23,196 bases of DNA from Deltaproteobacteria bacterium (GCA_031257955.1 JAIRNQ010000078.1:1-23196); one strand, 5' to 3'; shown: positions 7,263-15,147, counted from the first letter of the stretch. The notes: generated by a model not told the origin, from the letters alone. Translations and numbers: made by a program.

Positions 7263-7387
7263 CTGTCCTCTAAATTACTGCACTCAACGCCACTAAAACA
7301 TGACTGAATGCGTTTATTTTAATTAATAAGCGTAGTTTTTTCTTTATATTGGCTTGAATATTTAGGTCAATATGTCGACGGTAATTC

Positions 7388-8341
7388 ATGCCTAACGATA
7401 TTGTGATGATCTCGGGCAACTCCAATGTGGGCTTGGCCACCGAGATTTGCGAGTCCTTGTGGCAACCCTTGGGCTTGGCCCAGGTCAGACGGTTTTCCGA
7501 TGGCGAGATACTGGTCGAGATTGGCGAAAACGTTCGCGGACGGGACACTTTCGTCATTCAATCCACCTGTAATCCCGTAAACGATAACCTGATGGAACTC
7601 CTTTTGATCATAGACGCCCTGAAAAGGGCCTCGGCCAGAAGGATTACCGCCGTCATTCCCTACTATGGTTACGCCAGACAGGACCGAAAGGCCCAGCCCC
7701 GGGTACCCATATCGGCCAAACTGGTGGCCGATCTGCTGACGGCGGCCGGGACGACCCGGGTGCTGGCCATGGACCTCCATGCCGGCCAGATCCAGGGCTT
7801 CTTTAATATACCGGTGGACCACCTCTTCGCGGCGCCGGTATTGTTAAGTTATATAAAAGAGGCCTTCCTAAAAGAAGACAGTCCTGATATAATACTCGTT
7901 TCGCCGGACGCCGGCGGGGTGGAAAGGACTAGGTATCTGGCCAAGAGGCTTTCGGCGCCCCTGGCCATCGTCGACAAGAGGCGGGAAGCCCCCAACGTGG
8001 CCAAGGCCATGAACATCATCGGCGACGTTAAAGGGCGTCGGGCTTTGATTATCGACGATATGGTCGACACGGCCGGAACGTTAACCCAGGCCGCCGATTT
8101 CCTTCAATCCAAAGGGGCCGTGGACGTGGTCGCCTGCGCCACCCATCCGGTTTTTTCCGGGCAAGCGGTGGATCTGATTAACGCTTCCTCGTTAACCAAC
8201 GTGGTCGTGACCAACTCTATCCCGTTAAACCCGGGTGGAAGGGATCTTTCCAAGATTAAAGTCCTGTCAGTGGCCTCCCTGCTGGCCGAGGCCATCAGGC
8301 GCATTCACCAGGAAGACTCCGTCAGTTCCCTTTTCGTGTAA
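7388..8341 (+). CDS. prs: Ribose-phosphate pyrophosphokinase (PRPP synthetase)
   Basis: Prs makes PRPP from ribose 5-phosphate and ATP for purine, pyrimidine, histidine, tryptophan and NAD synthesis. The 317-residue length is standard. The catalytic flexible loop is YARQDRK (95-101), the ribose/metal region DLHAGQIQGFF (129-139), and the PRPP-binding loop DDMVDTAGT (223-231). The N-terminus MPNDIVMISGNSN matches the family's usual start, although the sequence before the ATG has only a weak ribosome site (ACGG). The 125 bp between tRNA-Gln and prs are AT-rich and could hold a promoter, but I see no clear -35/-10 pair. Read-through from the tRNA is also possible. The next gene, rplY, has its own long gap. 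Confidence 0.97.
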   Translation: MPNDIVMISGNSNVGLATEICESLWQPLGLAQVRRFSDGEILVEIGENVRGRDTFVIQSTCNPVNDNLMELLLIIDALKRASARRITAVIPYYGYARQDRKAQPRVPISAKLVADLLTAAGTTRVLAMDLHAGQIQGFFNIPVDHLFAAPVLLSYIKEAFLKEDSPDIILVSPDAGGVERTRYLAKRLSAPLAIVDKRREAPNVAKAMNIIGDVKGRRALIIDDMVDTAGTLTQAADFLQSKGAVDVVACATHPVFSGQAVDLINASSLTNVVVTNSIPLNPGGRDLSKIKVLSVASLLAEAIRRIHQEDSVSSLFV

Positions 8342-8414
8342 GGAAACCGCGGAGGTTCGCCAGTTTGATAAAGGCGTAAAAACCCCACATTTTGCGTAAA
8401 CGGTTCAATAAAGC

Positions 8415-8442
8415 CTGACATTAACAGCTAAATTTGTATCTC
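8415..8442 (+). promoter_or_regulatory. Weak promoter candidate before rplY
   Basis: CTGACA (8415-8420) and TATCTC (8437-8442) are 16 bp apart; the -35 is good and the -10 poor. It lies in a 156-bp gap, so rplY may be separately transcribed. The motif GCGTAAA occurs twice just upstream (near 8374 and 8395). Treat as tentative. Confidence 0.25.
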
Positions 8443-8497
8443 GCAAGCGATTTTAAGGGTTTTTTTAGTCGTTCAAGTTTTTCGGAGGAATTTTACA

Positions 8498-9157
8498 ATG
8501 GGTCTCAATGACACCCTCATCGCCAAGCCGCGCCTGGCCAAGAGCAGCAACCATGCCACCCGGCTTCGGAACGGGGGCCAACTGCCAATCGTTTTTTACG
8601 GCCAGGGCCTGGAAAATGCCAAGAGCCTGGCCGTTGACTACGCCGCCTTTAAGACCGCTTTTTTGGGTACCGAGGGTAACCGTTTCCTCTATACCCTTTC
8701 CCTTGAGGACCAAGAACCTTCCCCGGCCCTCTTGAAGGATTACCAGGTCGATCCGGTTAGCCGTAAGGTCATCCACGCCGACTTCCAGAAAATTGACCCG
8801 GCCAAGCCGGTGACCGTCCAGGTCCCGGTGACCCTGGTTGGCAAGGCCGCCGGAGTCGAAAGGGGCGGCCAGTTGCAACTGGGCCAGAGGGAGATCACCG
8901 TTTCGGGTCTCCCTTCGGAAATCCCCGCGACCATTGAGGCCGACGTCACCCCCCTGGGTTTGGGCCAGACCATGCACATCTCCCAGATTAAGCTCCCCGG
9001 AAACCTCACTCTGGTAAGGACCGCCGATCTGCCCGTGGCCATGGTGGCCGTGCCCAAAGGCCTTAAGGCCGAGGCCGACGCCGCCTCCGGCGTGACCCCC
9101 GGGGCCAAGGCCGCCGAAAAAAAGGGTCCCGAAAAGAAAAAAACTGACAAAAAATAG
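8498..9157 (+). CDS. rplY: 50S ribosomal protein L25 (Ctc/TL5 long form)
   Basis: L25 binds 5S rRNA in the large ribosomal subunit. This 219-residue protein is the long two-domain Ctc/TL5 type: residues 1-95 are the 5S-binding beta-barrel (RLRNGGQLPIVFYGQG, then the FLYTLSLED strand), residues 100-190 the C-terminal TL5 domain (PVTVQVPVTLVGKAAGVERG, ITVSGLPSEIPATIEADVT). An Ala/Lys-rich tail from 190 is probably disordered. The ATG at 8498 follows a strong GGAGGAA (8484-8490) with 7 nt spacing, consistent with high expression. In many bacteria pth (peptidyl-tRNA hydrolase) follows prs and rplY; here it is replaced by terminators and a nitroreductase. Confidence 0.96.
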   Translation: MGLNDTLIAKPRLAKSSNHATRLRNGGQLPIVFYGQGLENAKSLAVDYAAFKTAFLGTEGNRFLYTLSLEDQEPSPALLKDYQVDPVSRKVIHADFQKIDPAKPVTVQVPVTLVGKAAGVERGGQLQLGQREITVSGLPSEIPATIEADVTPLGLGQTMHISQIKLPGNLTLVRTADLPVAMVAVPKGLKAEADAASGVTPGAKAAEKKGPEKKKTDKK

Positions 9158-9226
9158 TTTGCCGTTATCCCCCTACCTGCCTCGACCGTTCAGGGGCCTG
9201 GGCGGGGCTCTCAGACCGATTGTGAG

Positions 9227-9286
9227 CCGATTCCACGAAGAACCGATCCCCCCGGGAATCGGTTCCAACTGGAATCGGTTTTTTTT
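9227..9286 (+). terminator. Intrinsic terminator with nested stems after rplY
   Basis: CCGATTCC (9227-9234) pairs perfectly with GGAATCGG (9271-9278), directly followed by eight T (9279-9286). Within the loop, GAACCGAT (9240-9247) and ATCGGTTC (9258-9265) form an inner stem. It would end the rplY transcript about 120 nt after the stop codon. Confidence 0.8.
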
Positions 9287-9288
9287 GC

Positions 9289-9312
9289 CCGCCGCCCGAA
9301 ATCGGGCGGCGG
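9289..9312. other. Perfect 11-bp GC hairpin beside the rplY terminator
   Basis: CCGCCGCCCGA (9289-9299) and TCGGGCGGCGG (9302-9312) are perfect complements around AA. It starts just 3 bp after the terminator T-run. Neither strand has a T-run on its own 3' side, so it is not a canonical terminator. A further TTTTTTGCGCC/GGCGCAGAAAAAA symmetry lies near 9345-9378. Confidence 0.5.
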
Positions 9313-9508
9313 CCTCGGCGGCCCGAACCTCCAGGGGAGACCTTTTTTGCGCCGGCACCGGGGGGCGCAGAAAAAATTTGCGGCCCGGGGCCAAAAACGG
9401 GTATATTTGTGTTAAAGTGTTTTTTTGGCCAAAGGCGCCCAAATCCGGCTCGCTTTTGGCACTAACCTCCGGCCAAGACACCGGAGCTGCCCGTTAATGG
9501 AGAATGAC

Positions 9509-10042
9509 ATGTCCGATTTCTTTGAACTGGTCCAGAGGCGCCAGAGCTGCCGACAGTTCTCCGACAAACCCGTCGAGCGCGAGAAGTTGGTGAAGATCCT
9601 GGAGGCGGCTCGCTTGGCGCCTTCGGGCTGCAACTCCCAACCCTGGTATTTTATCGTGGTCGAGAGCCCCGACAAGGTAGCCGAAGTGGCCCAAACCACC
9701 ATGCAATTGGGCCTAAACGAGTACATCGGCCAGGCCAAGGCCATCATCGTCATAGTCGAGGAACACGCCCATCTTATCCCCAAGGTGGCCAAGATGGTTG
9801 ACAGCCAGGTCTTCGCCAAGAACGACTTGGGGGCGGCCACCCTGTCGCTGTGCCTCGCGGCCGAATCGTTGGGATTGGGTACCTGTATCGTGGGCATGTT
9901 CGACCGGCCTAAGCTCAGGGAACTCCTGGACATCTCGGACGACAAGCCCATCCACATGGTCGTGGCCGTTGGCTACGCCGCCAGCGATAAGGTCCGGAAC
10001 AAGCAGCGCAAGTCCCTTGAGGAAATCTCTCGCTTCGTTTGA
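9509..10042 (+). CDS. Nitroreductase family flavoprotein
   Basis: A 178-residue FMN-dependent oxidoreductase of the nitroreductase superfamily; such enzymes use NAD(P)H to reduce nitro compounds, quinones or flavins, and the true substrate here cannot be told. Family marks are the N-terminal FMN-phosphate region RRQSCRQF (9-16), ARLAPSGCNSQPW (34-46) and the C-terminal GLGTCIVGMFD followed by PIHMVVAVGYA. The frame is open further upstream, but ATG 9509 is chosen because GGAG at 9499-9502 sits 6 nt before it and family similarity starts at MSDFFELVQRR. ATG 9497 is the alternative. It stands alone, bounded by terminators on both sides. Confidence 0.9.
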   Translation: MSDFFELVQRRQSCRQFSDKPVEREKLVKILEAARLAPSGCNSQPWYFIVVESPDKVAEVAQTTMQLGLNEYIGQAKAIIVIVEEHAHLIPKVAKMVDSQVFAKNDLGAATLSLCLAAESLGLGTCIVGMFDRPKLRELLDISDDKPIHMVVAVGYAASDKVRNKQRKSLEEISRFV

Positions 10043-10248
10043 GCCCGCCCGCCGAGGTCCGAGACGCTTGGACGGATCGGCCATGGCCAGCCATGGCCAA
10101 GCCCGTTGGGCCAAAACCCCGGTTTAATCGCGTCTCCGGCCCGGTAAAATAAGCCCTTTTGGGCCCACCCCAGAAGTCGCCGGTCCCCAAGCCTCAAAAG
10201 CCAAAGCGTGCCTTGGCCTTTGAGATTTGGGCGGCCGCCCGACCGCGA

Positions 10249-10276
10249 CCCCTCTCGCCCGGGAGGGGTTTTTTTT
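10249..10276 (+). terminator. Intrinsic terminator after the nitroreductase
   Basis: CCCCTC (10249-10254) pairs with GAGGGG (10263-10268) and eight T follow (10269-10276). The T-run is itself part of a 14-bp palindrome, TTTTTGGCCAAAAA (10272-10285). It lies about 200 nt after the nitroreductase stop. Upstream, GGCCATGGCC (10079-10088) is followed by a near copy at 10090-10098. Confidence 0.8.
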
Positions 10277-10676
10277 GGCCAAAAACCCTGGCCTCGAGGG
10301 ACTTGGGCGCCGGGTCGGCCAGACCCGGGCCGGCCCGGCGGGGAAAGTGTCAAATAATCTTGAACGGGGGATAATGGGCCGGAAAGGACCGGAGGGTGAC
10401 TATTTGGTGGAGGTTTTTTTGAGGGCGGGGCCAAGCATTTTTATCGATGTTAAATCGACAAAAAAGGAAGCCAATTGAGACAAAGAAGAGATTTAAAAAC
10501 GTCTATATTTTTTGACAGAAAGCCTAATGCTTGCCCATAGTCAATCAAAGGGTTGGCCAAGGGTAGTCATTAATCATGAGAGAAAAAAGCGCAAAATATA
10601 GGGCAATACAGTATGATTATACCAAATAGGATATAAGATTAGTCACATGTTCAGTCGCCTAGACAAGCTCTCTAGA
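10277..10676. other. Intergenic region, no supported gene
   Basis: About 400 bp between the terminator and the fhs upstream elements. The first 100 bp are GC-rich, the rest strongly AT-rich. A 34-codon frame from an ATG near 10374 to 10478 exists but has no good ribosome site and matches nothing I know. I see no RNA gene signature here. Confidence 0.45.
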
Positions 10677-10694
10677 CGTTTTTGGCCAAAAACG
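10677..10694. promoter_or_regulatory. 18-bp perfect palindrome, candidate operator
   Basis: CGTTTTTGGCCAAAAACG is perfectly symmetric and ends 15 bp before the -35 hexamer at 10710. Its core TTTTTGGCCAAAAA recurs exactly at 10272-10285, and TTTGGCCAAA at 9424-9433 upstream of the nitroreductase. The position suits an activator or upstream repressor site. TTTGGCC is a common codon pair in this genome, so only the longer symmetry carries weight. Confidence 0.45.
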
Positions 10695-10709
10695 GTTTGA
10701 AAAAAATTC

Positions 10710-10737
10710 TTGACAATAAATAGGCCTGTGGTATACT
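10710..10737 (+). promoter_or_regulatory. Near-consensus sigma70 promoter
   Basis: TTGACA (10710-10715) is a perfect -35 and TATACT (10732-10737) matches the -10 at five of six positions, with a 16-bp spacer. Transcription should start near 10745. It is the best promoter seen in the window, 400 bp ahead of fhs and directly ahead of the structured RNA candidate. Confidence 0.8.
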
Positions 10738-10744
10738 CCAATTT

Positions 10745-11004
10745 ACCCAAACATCTCGGATGCCCTCCAAAAGACCCGTAGAGAGGCGCGCCCATATTTT
10801 GTTTGAAACACTTGTTGGTCTATTTTCCCTGGCAAAATGTAAGGTTACGCCATCGACCGCGGAGACGGCAACAAACCGGCCAAACGCTTAGGCATGGACC
10901 AACGGCTTAGAGCGTTGCGCTCTCGGCCCGAACCCCCGAAGGAAGAGAGACGCTTTCGGGGGGCTGGAGTAACCCCAAGCCCTGGGCAGGGGTAGTTTTG
11001 TCTT
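10745..11004 (+). ncRNA. Candidate structured RNA (free RNA or fhs leader)
   Basis: About 260 nt lie between a strong promoter and an intrinsic terminator, with no convincing coding frame. By eye the 5' and 3' parts are complementary. CTCCA (10765-10769) pairs with TGGAG (10965-10969). GAGAG-G-CGC (10781-10789) pairs with GCG-CTCTC (10917-10924). TTGTTGGTC (10812-10820) pairs with GACCAACGG (10897-10905), with two G-U pairs. Between the last two helices is an asymmetric bubble. CCCCCGAA/TTCGGGGG (10933-10940 and 10955-10962) makes a side hairpin. A long rod with a central bubble resembles 6S RNA, and in gammaproteobacteria 6S neighbours a folate gene, but I cannot confirm the family. A terminator-controlled leader of fhs is the alternative. 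Confidence 0.45.
10972..11004 (+). terminator. Intrinsic terminator upstream of fhs
   Basis: ACCCC (10972-10976) pairs with GGGGT (10989-10993), with an inner GCC/GGC stem (10979-10981 and 10985-10987), followed by AG and TTTTGTCTT (10996-11004). It lies 147 bp before the fhs ATG, so either it closes a separate RNA gene or it is a regulated stop in the fhs leader. Confidence 0.6.
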
Positions 11005-11150
11005 AAAACCCGACTTTACTTTTTTCGCGATGGTGGTGGCTTTCCGACCGCGTCTTAATTCGGTACTGGGAGCCGTAGCCAGACTCCGGCCGCTGATGAA
11101 CCCTGAGCTGGAGGAAATTCAAGTATTCCAAAATTACGGAGGAATCTTTC

Positions 11151-12932
11151 ATGGCTTTGAAATGGCAAGACTTGACCGCCAAGGGCGCCAAGGATTATGA
11201 AATCGCTGAGGCCGCGGAGGCCGGTCAGTTGAAGAAAATCAAGGAAATCGCCGCCAATATCGGTCTGACCGACGACGAAGTCCTTCCCTATGGCCACTAT
11301 ATCGCCAAAATCGACTACGCTCGGGCCCTGAGCCGCTTGTCCGACAAGCCCGACGGCAAGTACATCGACGTCACCGCCATCACCCCCACTCCCTTGGGTG
11401 AGGGTAAGTCCACCACCACCATGGGTTTGGTCCAGGGCATGGGTCACCTCGGAATGAAGGTTTCCGCCGCCATCCGTCAGCCCTCCGGCGGCCCGACCAT
11501 GAACATTAAAGGCTCCGCGGCCGGCGGCGGCATGAGCCAGTGCGTGCCCTTGACCCCGTTCTCGCTGGGCCTGACCGGCGACATTAACGCCATCATGAAC
11601 TCCCACAACTTGGCGATGGTGGCCGTAAACTCCCGCATGCAGCATGAGCGGAACTATGACGACGCCATTTTGGCCAAGCGCGGCCTCAAGCGTTTGGACA
11701 TCGACCCGACCAGGGTCGAGCTGGGCTTCATCCTTGACTTTGCCGCCCAGTGCCTCCGCAAGATCATCATCGGTCTCGGCGGTAAGCAGGACGGCTACCT
11801 GATGGAGTCCAAGTTCGGCATCGCCGTCAGCTCGGAAATTATGGCTATCCTGGCCGTGGCCTCTGACCTGAAGGACCTCAGGGCTCGCCTGGGCCGCATA
11901 GTCGTGGCTTACGACAAGAAAGGCAACCCCGTCACCACCTCCGATCTGGACGTGGCCGGCGCCATGACCGCCTGGATGGTTGAGGCCCTGAACCCCAACC
12001 TGCTGCAGACCCTCGAAGGCCAGCCCTGCTTCGTTCACGCTGGCCCCTTCGCCAACATCGCCATCGGCCAGAGCTCCATCGTGGCCGACCGCTTGGCCCT
12101 GAAGCTCTCCGACTACCACGTCACCGAGTCCGGCTTCGCCGCCGACATCGGTTTCGAGAAGTTCTGGAACCTCAAGTGCCGTTTCTCCGGCCTCATCCCC
12201 AACGCGGCCGTTATCGTGGCCACGGTCAGGGCCCTGAAGTGCCACGGCGGCGCCCCAATCCCCGCCCCCGGCAAGCCCCTGCCCGAGGAGTACAAGGTTC
12301 CCAACGTCGGCCAAGTCGAGAAGGGCTGCGAGAACCTCCTGCACCACGTAAAGACCGTGAAGAAGTCCGGCATCAGCCCGGTCGTCTGCATCAACTCCTT
12401 CGTCTCCGATACGCCCGATGAGATCAAAGCCATCCGCGACGCTTGCGTGGCCGCCGGTGCCCGCGTGGCCGTCTCCGATCACTGGCTGAAGGGCGGCGAA
12501 GGCGCGGTCGAGCTGGCCAACGCCGTTAAGGACGCTTGCGAAGACAAGCCCAACTTCAAGTTCCTATACGATCTCGACCAGCCGCTGAAGGATCGCGTCG
12601 AAGTCATCGCCAAAGAGGTCTACGGGGCCGACGGCGTGGACTACAACCCCGACGCTCTCAAGAAACTCGAGGCTTTCCAGAAGGATCCCGCCACCGCCAA
12701 CTTGGGCCTCTGCATGGTCAAGACCCACCTGTCGTTGTCCGACAACCCGACCATCAAGGGCGTCCCGAAGGGCTGGAAGCTGTTCGTCCGCGACGTTCTC
12801 ATTTATGCGGGTGCCGGTTTCGTGGTCCCCGTGGCCGGGGCCATCACCCTCATGCCCGGTACCGCCTCCGACCCGGCCTACCGCCGCGTCGACGTCGATA
12901 CCGAGACCGGCAAGGTCAAGGGCCTCTTCTAG
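11151..12932 (+). CDS. fhs: Formate-tetrahydrofolate ligase
   Basis: Fhs joins formate to tetrahydrofolate with ATP, giving 10-formyl-THF for purine synthesis and the methyl branch of the Wood-Ljungdahl pathway. The 593-residue length is a little above the usual 555-560. The nucleotide loop is TPTPLGEGKSTT (78-89), followed by PSGGPTMNIKGSAAGGG and the C-terminal PGTASDPAYRRVDVD. The ATG at 11151 has GGAGGA at 11138-11143 with 7 nt spacing. Its codons are much more biased to C- and G-ending forms (GCC, ACC, AAG, CGC) than the neighbours, suggesting high expression. It appears monocistronic, with a terminator after it. Whether it serves acetogenesis or only biosynthesis cannot be decided here. 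Confidence 0.97.
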   Translation: MALKWQDLTAKGAKDYEIAEAAEAGQLKKIKEIAANIGLTDDEVLPYGHYIAKIDYARALSRLSDKPDGKYIDVTAITPTPLGEGKSTTTMGLVQGMGHLGMKVSAAIRQPSGGPTMNIKGSAAGGGMSQCVPLTPFSLGLTGDINAIMNSHNLAMVAVNSRMQHERNYDDAILAKRGLKRLDIDPTRVELGFILDFAAQCLRKIIIGLGGKQDGYLMESKFGIAVSSEIMAILAVASDLKDLRARLGRIVVAYDKKGNPVTTSDLDVAGAMTAWMVEALNPNLLQTLEGQPCFVHAGPFANIAIGQSSIVADRLALKLSDYHVTESGFAADIGFEKFWNLKCRFSGLIPNAAVIVATVRALKCHGGAPIPAPGKPLPEEYKVPNVGQVEKGCENLLHHVKTVKKSGISPVVCINSFVSDTPDEIKAIRDACVAAGARVAVSDHWLKGGEGAVELANAVKDACEDKPNFKFLYDLDQPLKDRVEVIAKEVYGADGVDYNPDALKKLEAFQKDPATANLGLCMVKTHLSLSDNPTIKGVPKGWKLFVRDVLIYAGAGFVVPVAGAITLMPGTASDPAYRRVDVDTETGKVKGLF

Positions 12933-12996
12933 GCCCGGGGCCCAAGCCTCTCGCCTTACATTCCCGGGGTGCCCCTTGGGCCCCGGGAAGCCAAAA

Positions 12997-13022
12997 ACCG
13001 TCGCCTTCGCGGCGGTTTTTTT
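12997..13022 (+). terminator. Intrinsic terminator after fhs
   Basis: ACCGTCGC (12997-13004) pairs with GCGGCGGT (13009-13016), including one G-U pair, around CTTC, and a run of seven T (13016-13022) follows. It begins about 65 nt after the fhs stop. Confidence 0.85.
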
Positions 13023-13101
13023 ATGGGCTCTTGCCACTATTTGTAGTGGAGCTGGGCTAGGTCATGGTAGCGGGGTGGGTTTTTCCGCGGCCATTAGGGG
13101 C

Positions 13102-13131
13102 AAAGGCCCGCGGGCCCTCTGCCCGCGGGCC
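13102..13131 (-). terminator. Probable terminator of the export operon
   Basis: GGCCCGCGGGC (13105-13115) and GCCCGCGGGCC (13121-13131) are an 11-bp perfect inverted repeat around five bases. Read on the minus strand it lies about 25 nt after the permease stop, with only TTTG after the stem, so the U-tract is short but the stem is very strong. Confidence 0.55.
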
Positions 13132-13156
13132 TGGGTGCGGGGCAGGGGTTCGGGGC

Positions 13157-14380
13157 TCATTGGAAGCGCAGGGCTTCTATGGGGTTTTGGCTGGCGGCCT
13201 TCCAGGCGGGGTAAAAGCCAAAGAATAGGCCGATGCCGGCGGAAACGGTAAAGGATAGGATCATCGAGCTAGGGGTCACCACGACGCTAGTGCGCCAGAT
13301 GGCCTGGACCATGTAAGCTCCGACCGAGCCGATGAGGAGGCCTAAGATGCCGCCGGTCAGAGAGACCAGGATGGCCTCGAGGATAAACTGGGTCATGATG
13401 TCTCGGCGGCGGGCCCCTATGGCTAGGCGGATACCGATTTCCCGGGTGCGTTCGGTGACCGAGACCAGCATTATGTTCATGATGCCGATGCCGCCCACGG
13501 CCAAGGAGACCGAGGCGATGGCCCCCAGGAGGAGGGTCATGGCCGAGGCGGTGGCCTCGGCCGAGGCCATGACGGCGGAGAGGTTGGAGAGGAAAAAATC
13601 GTCGTCTTGCATGGGATCGACCAAGTGGTGGCGTTCCCGCAAGAGTTCCCGTATCTCGGTCTCCAGGCGGGTCATTATATCGGCGTTGGCGGCCTTTAGC
13701 ATGATCATGCGCACCATGCCCCTAAATTGGCTGCCGGCCAGGTAGCGTTGGGAGCTGGTGATGGGGACTATGGCCGTGTCGTCCTGATCCCGGCCGTCTA
13801 GGCTCTGCCCCTTGGCCGCCAGAAGGCCCTCAATGACGAAGGGGACGTTTTTAACCCTGATGGTCTGGCCAATGGGGTTTACCGAGCCAAAGAGTTCCTT
13901 GGCCACGCTCTGGCCCAGCCAGATGGTCCGAGAGCCGGACTGGACGTCTAAGGCGTCCATGGGGCGTCCCTCGGCCAGATCCCAGGAACGGACGGCCATG
14001 AAGTCGGCGTTGACGCCCATGACCATGGTGTTCCAGTTTTGTCCGCCGGCCACCAGCTGGCTGTTGTTGTTAACCACCGGGGTGACCGCTTCCACCCCCT
14101 CGAGTTGGGATAGGGCCTCGGCGTCGGCCTCGTTTAGGGTGTGGCGGTTGCCTGAGCCGGAACGGACCCCGGAAGTGTTCTGGAAGCCGGCCAGGATAAT
14201 GAAGACGTTGGTACCCAGGCTATCGACCTGTTTTTTGACCGTGAGCCTCGTGCCCTCGCCGACGGCCAGCATCAGTATAACGGCGGCCACCCCGATGACC
14301 ATGCCCAGCATGGTCAAAAACGAGCGCATGCGATTGGCGCCTATGGCCCGCACGGCCTCCAGAAGCATGGCCGGAAACAT
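13157..14380 (-). CDS. MacB-like ABC transporter permease (FtsX fold)
   Basis: Inner-membrane permease of a type VII (MacB/LolC-type) ABC exporter, which uses ATP hydrolysis in the cytoplasm to drive periplasmic export events. The 407 residues show one N-terminal membrane helix (19-41), a large periplasmic MacB core domain (about 42-275) and three C-terminal helices (about 279-305, 334-358, 372-392), with the typical VSVTERTREIGIRLAIGARRRDI after the second and an NPIEALRF ending. E. coli MacB fuses its ATPase to this part; here the ATPase is a separate gene. The ATG follows the ATPase stop directly (TGAATG), with GAGGGAG as ribosome site. Substrate unknown: antibiotics, peptides, siderophores and lipoproteins are all known for relatives. 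Confidence 0.93.
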   Translation of the reverse strand: MFPAMLLEAVRAIGANRMRSFLTMLGMVIGVAAVILMLAVGEGTRLTVKKQVDSLGTNVFIILAGFQNTSGVRSGSGNRHTLNEADAEALSQLEGVEAVTPVVNNNSQLVAGGQNWNTMVMGVNADFMAVRSWDLAEGRPMDALDVQSGSRTIWLGQSVAKELFGSVNPIGQTIRVKNVPFVIEGLLAAKGQSLDGRDQDDTAIVPITSSQRYLAGSQFRGMVRMIMLKAANADIMTRLETEIRELLRERHHLVDPMQDDDFFLSNLSAVMASAEATASAMTLLLGAIASVSLAVGGIGIMNIMLVSVTERTREIGIRLAIGARRRDIMTQFILEAILVSLTGGILGLLIGSVGAYMVQAIWRTSVVVTPSSMILSFTVSAGIGLFFGFYPAWKAASQNPIEALRFQ

Positions 14381-15145
14381 TCACTCCCTCCCGGGCCCCT
14401 GGGTCACCGGGGCGTCATGGACCAAGAGCCCATCGTGAAAACGGACCAACCGCTTGGCGTAGGCGGCCACGTCCGGCTCGTGGGTGACCACGATCAGGGT
14501 CAGGCCTTGGTCGTTAAGCTCGCGAAATAGTTTCATGATCTCGTCGCTCGTTTGGCTGTCGAGATTACCGGTCGGCTCGTCCGCCAAGACCAGGCTGGGC
14601 GTCCCGCACAGGGCCCTGGCCACGGCGGCCCGTTGCTGCTGGCCTCCGGAGACTTGGCTGGGCCGATGATGGACCCAGGGGCCCAGTCCCACCCGCTCGA
14701 GCATCTCGCGGGCCCGTTTGTTTCTTTCGGCCCCGGGTACCTTGGCGTAGAGAAGGGGCATGGCCACGTTTTCCAACAGATCGGCCCGGGGCAATAGGTT
14801 AAAACCCTGGAAGACGAAGCCCAAGTAACGGTTGCGTCGGTGGGCCAGTTGGTCGGGGCTAAGATCGCCCACCGACTCGCCCAGTAGCCGATAGCTACCG
14901 GAAGTGGGGACGTCCAGGCAGCCCAATATGTTCATGAAGGTGGATTTTCCTGAGCCTGAGGGGCCCATGATAGCCACAAATTCCGCCTCCTTGATCTTAA
15001 AATCCACCCCGTGCAAGACCTCCAGGGCCCCGGCCCCGGTATAGTAAGTCTTTTTCAGGTCCTTGGTCTCTATGACGGTTTGGGCCGGCCCGGCTGGCCC
15101 GTTCCCGGGAGGGCTGGTCCCCGTCGGTTTAGCGGTTTGGTCCAC
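14381..15145 (-). CDS. MacB/LolD-type ABC transporter ATPase
   Basis: The 254-residue ATP-binding subunit of the export system. Walker A is GPSGSGKST (61-69), the Q-loop FVFQGFNLLPR (110-120), the signature VSGGQQQRAAVARAL (165-179), Walker B LVLADEP (185-191) and the switch histidine H222 in VVTHEP. The GTG at 15145 is chosen because GGAGG lies 8 nt upstream, at the end of the adaptor gene; the two genes are 2 nt apart. The first 23 residues (Pro/Gly/Thr-rich) precede the usual family start and are probably disordered. The last residues overlap the ribosome site of the permease, so the three genes form a tightly coupled operon. Confidence 0.95.
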   Translation of the reverse strand: MDQTAKPTGTSPPGNGPAGPAQTVIETKDLKKTYYTGAGALEVLHGVDFKIKEAEFVAIMGPSGSGKSTFMNILGCLDVPTSGSYRLLGESVGDLSPDQLAHRRNRYLGFVFQGFNLLPRADLLENVAMPLLYAKVPGAERNKRAREMLERVGLGPWVHHRPSQVSGGQQQRAAVARALCGTPSLVLADEPTGNLDSQTSDEIMKLFRELNDQGLTLIVVTHEPDVAAYAKRLVRFHDGLLVHDAPVTQGPGRE

Positions 15146-15147
15146 CC

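Noticed and set aside
9289..9312. The perfect GC hairpin after rplY considered as a minus-strand terminator
   Set aside because: On the minus strand the stem is followed by A residues, not T, and there is no minus-strand gene nearby to terminate.
10374..10478. A 34-codon frame upstream of the fhs regulatory region
   Set aside because: No clear ribosome site, no recognisable sequence, and it lies after a terminator with no promoter in front.
10745..11004. Considered tmRNA, RNase P RNA and SRP RNA for the structured region
   Set aside because: The conserved core sequences of these RNAs (tmRNA ends, RNase P GAGGAAAGTCC, SRP GGAAGGAAGCAGC) are not found.
11055..12482. A 475-codon minus-strand open frame opposite fhs
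   Set aside because: Strong third-position G/C bias of fhs keeps the antisense frame open; the product is Gly/Asp/Val-rich with no recognisable domain.
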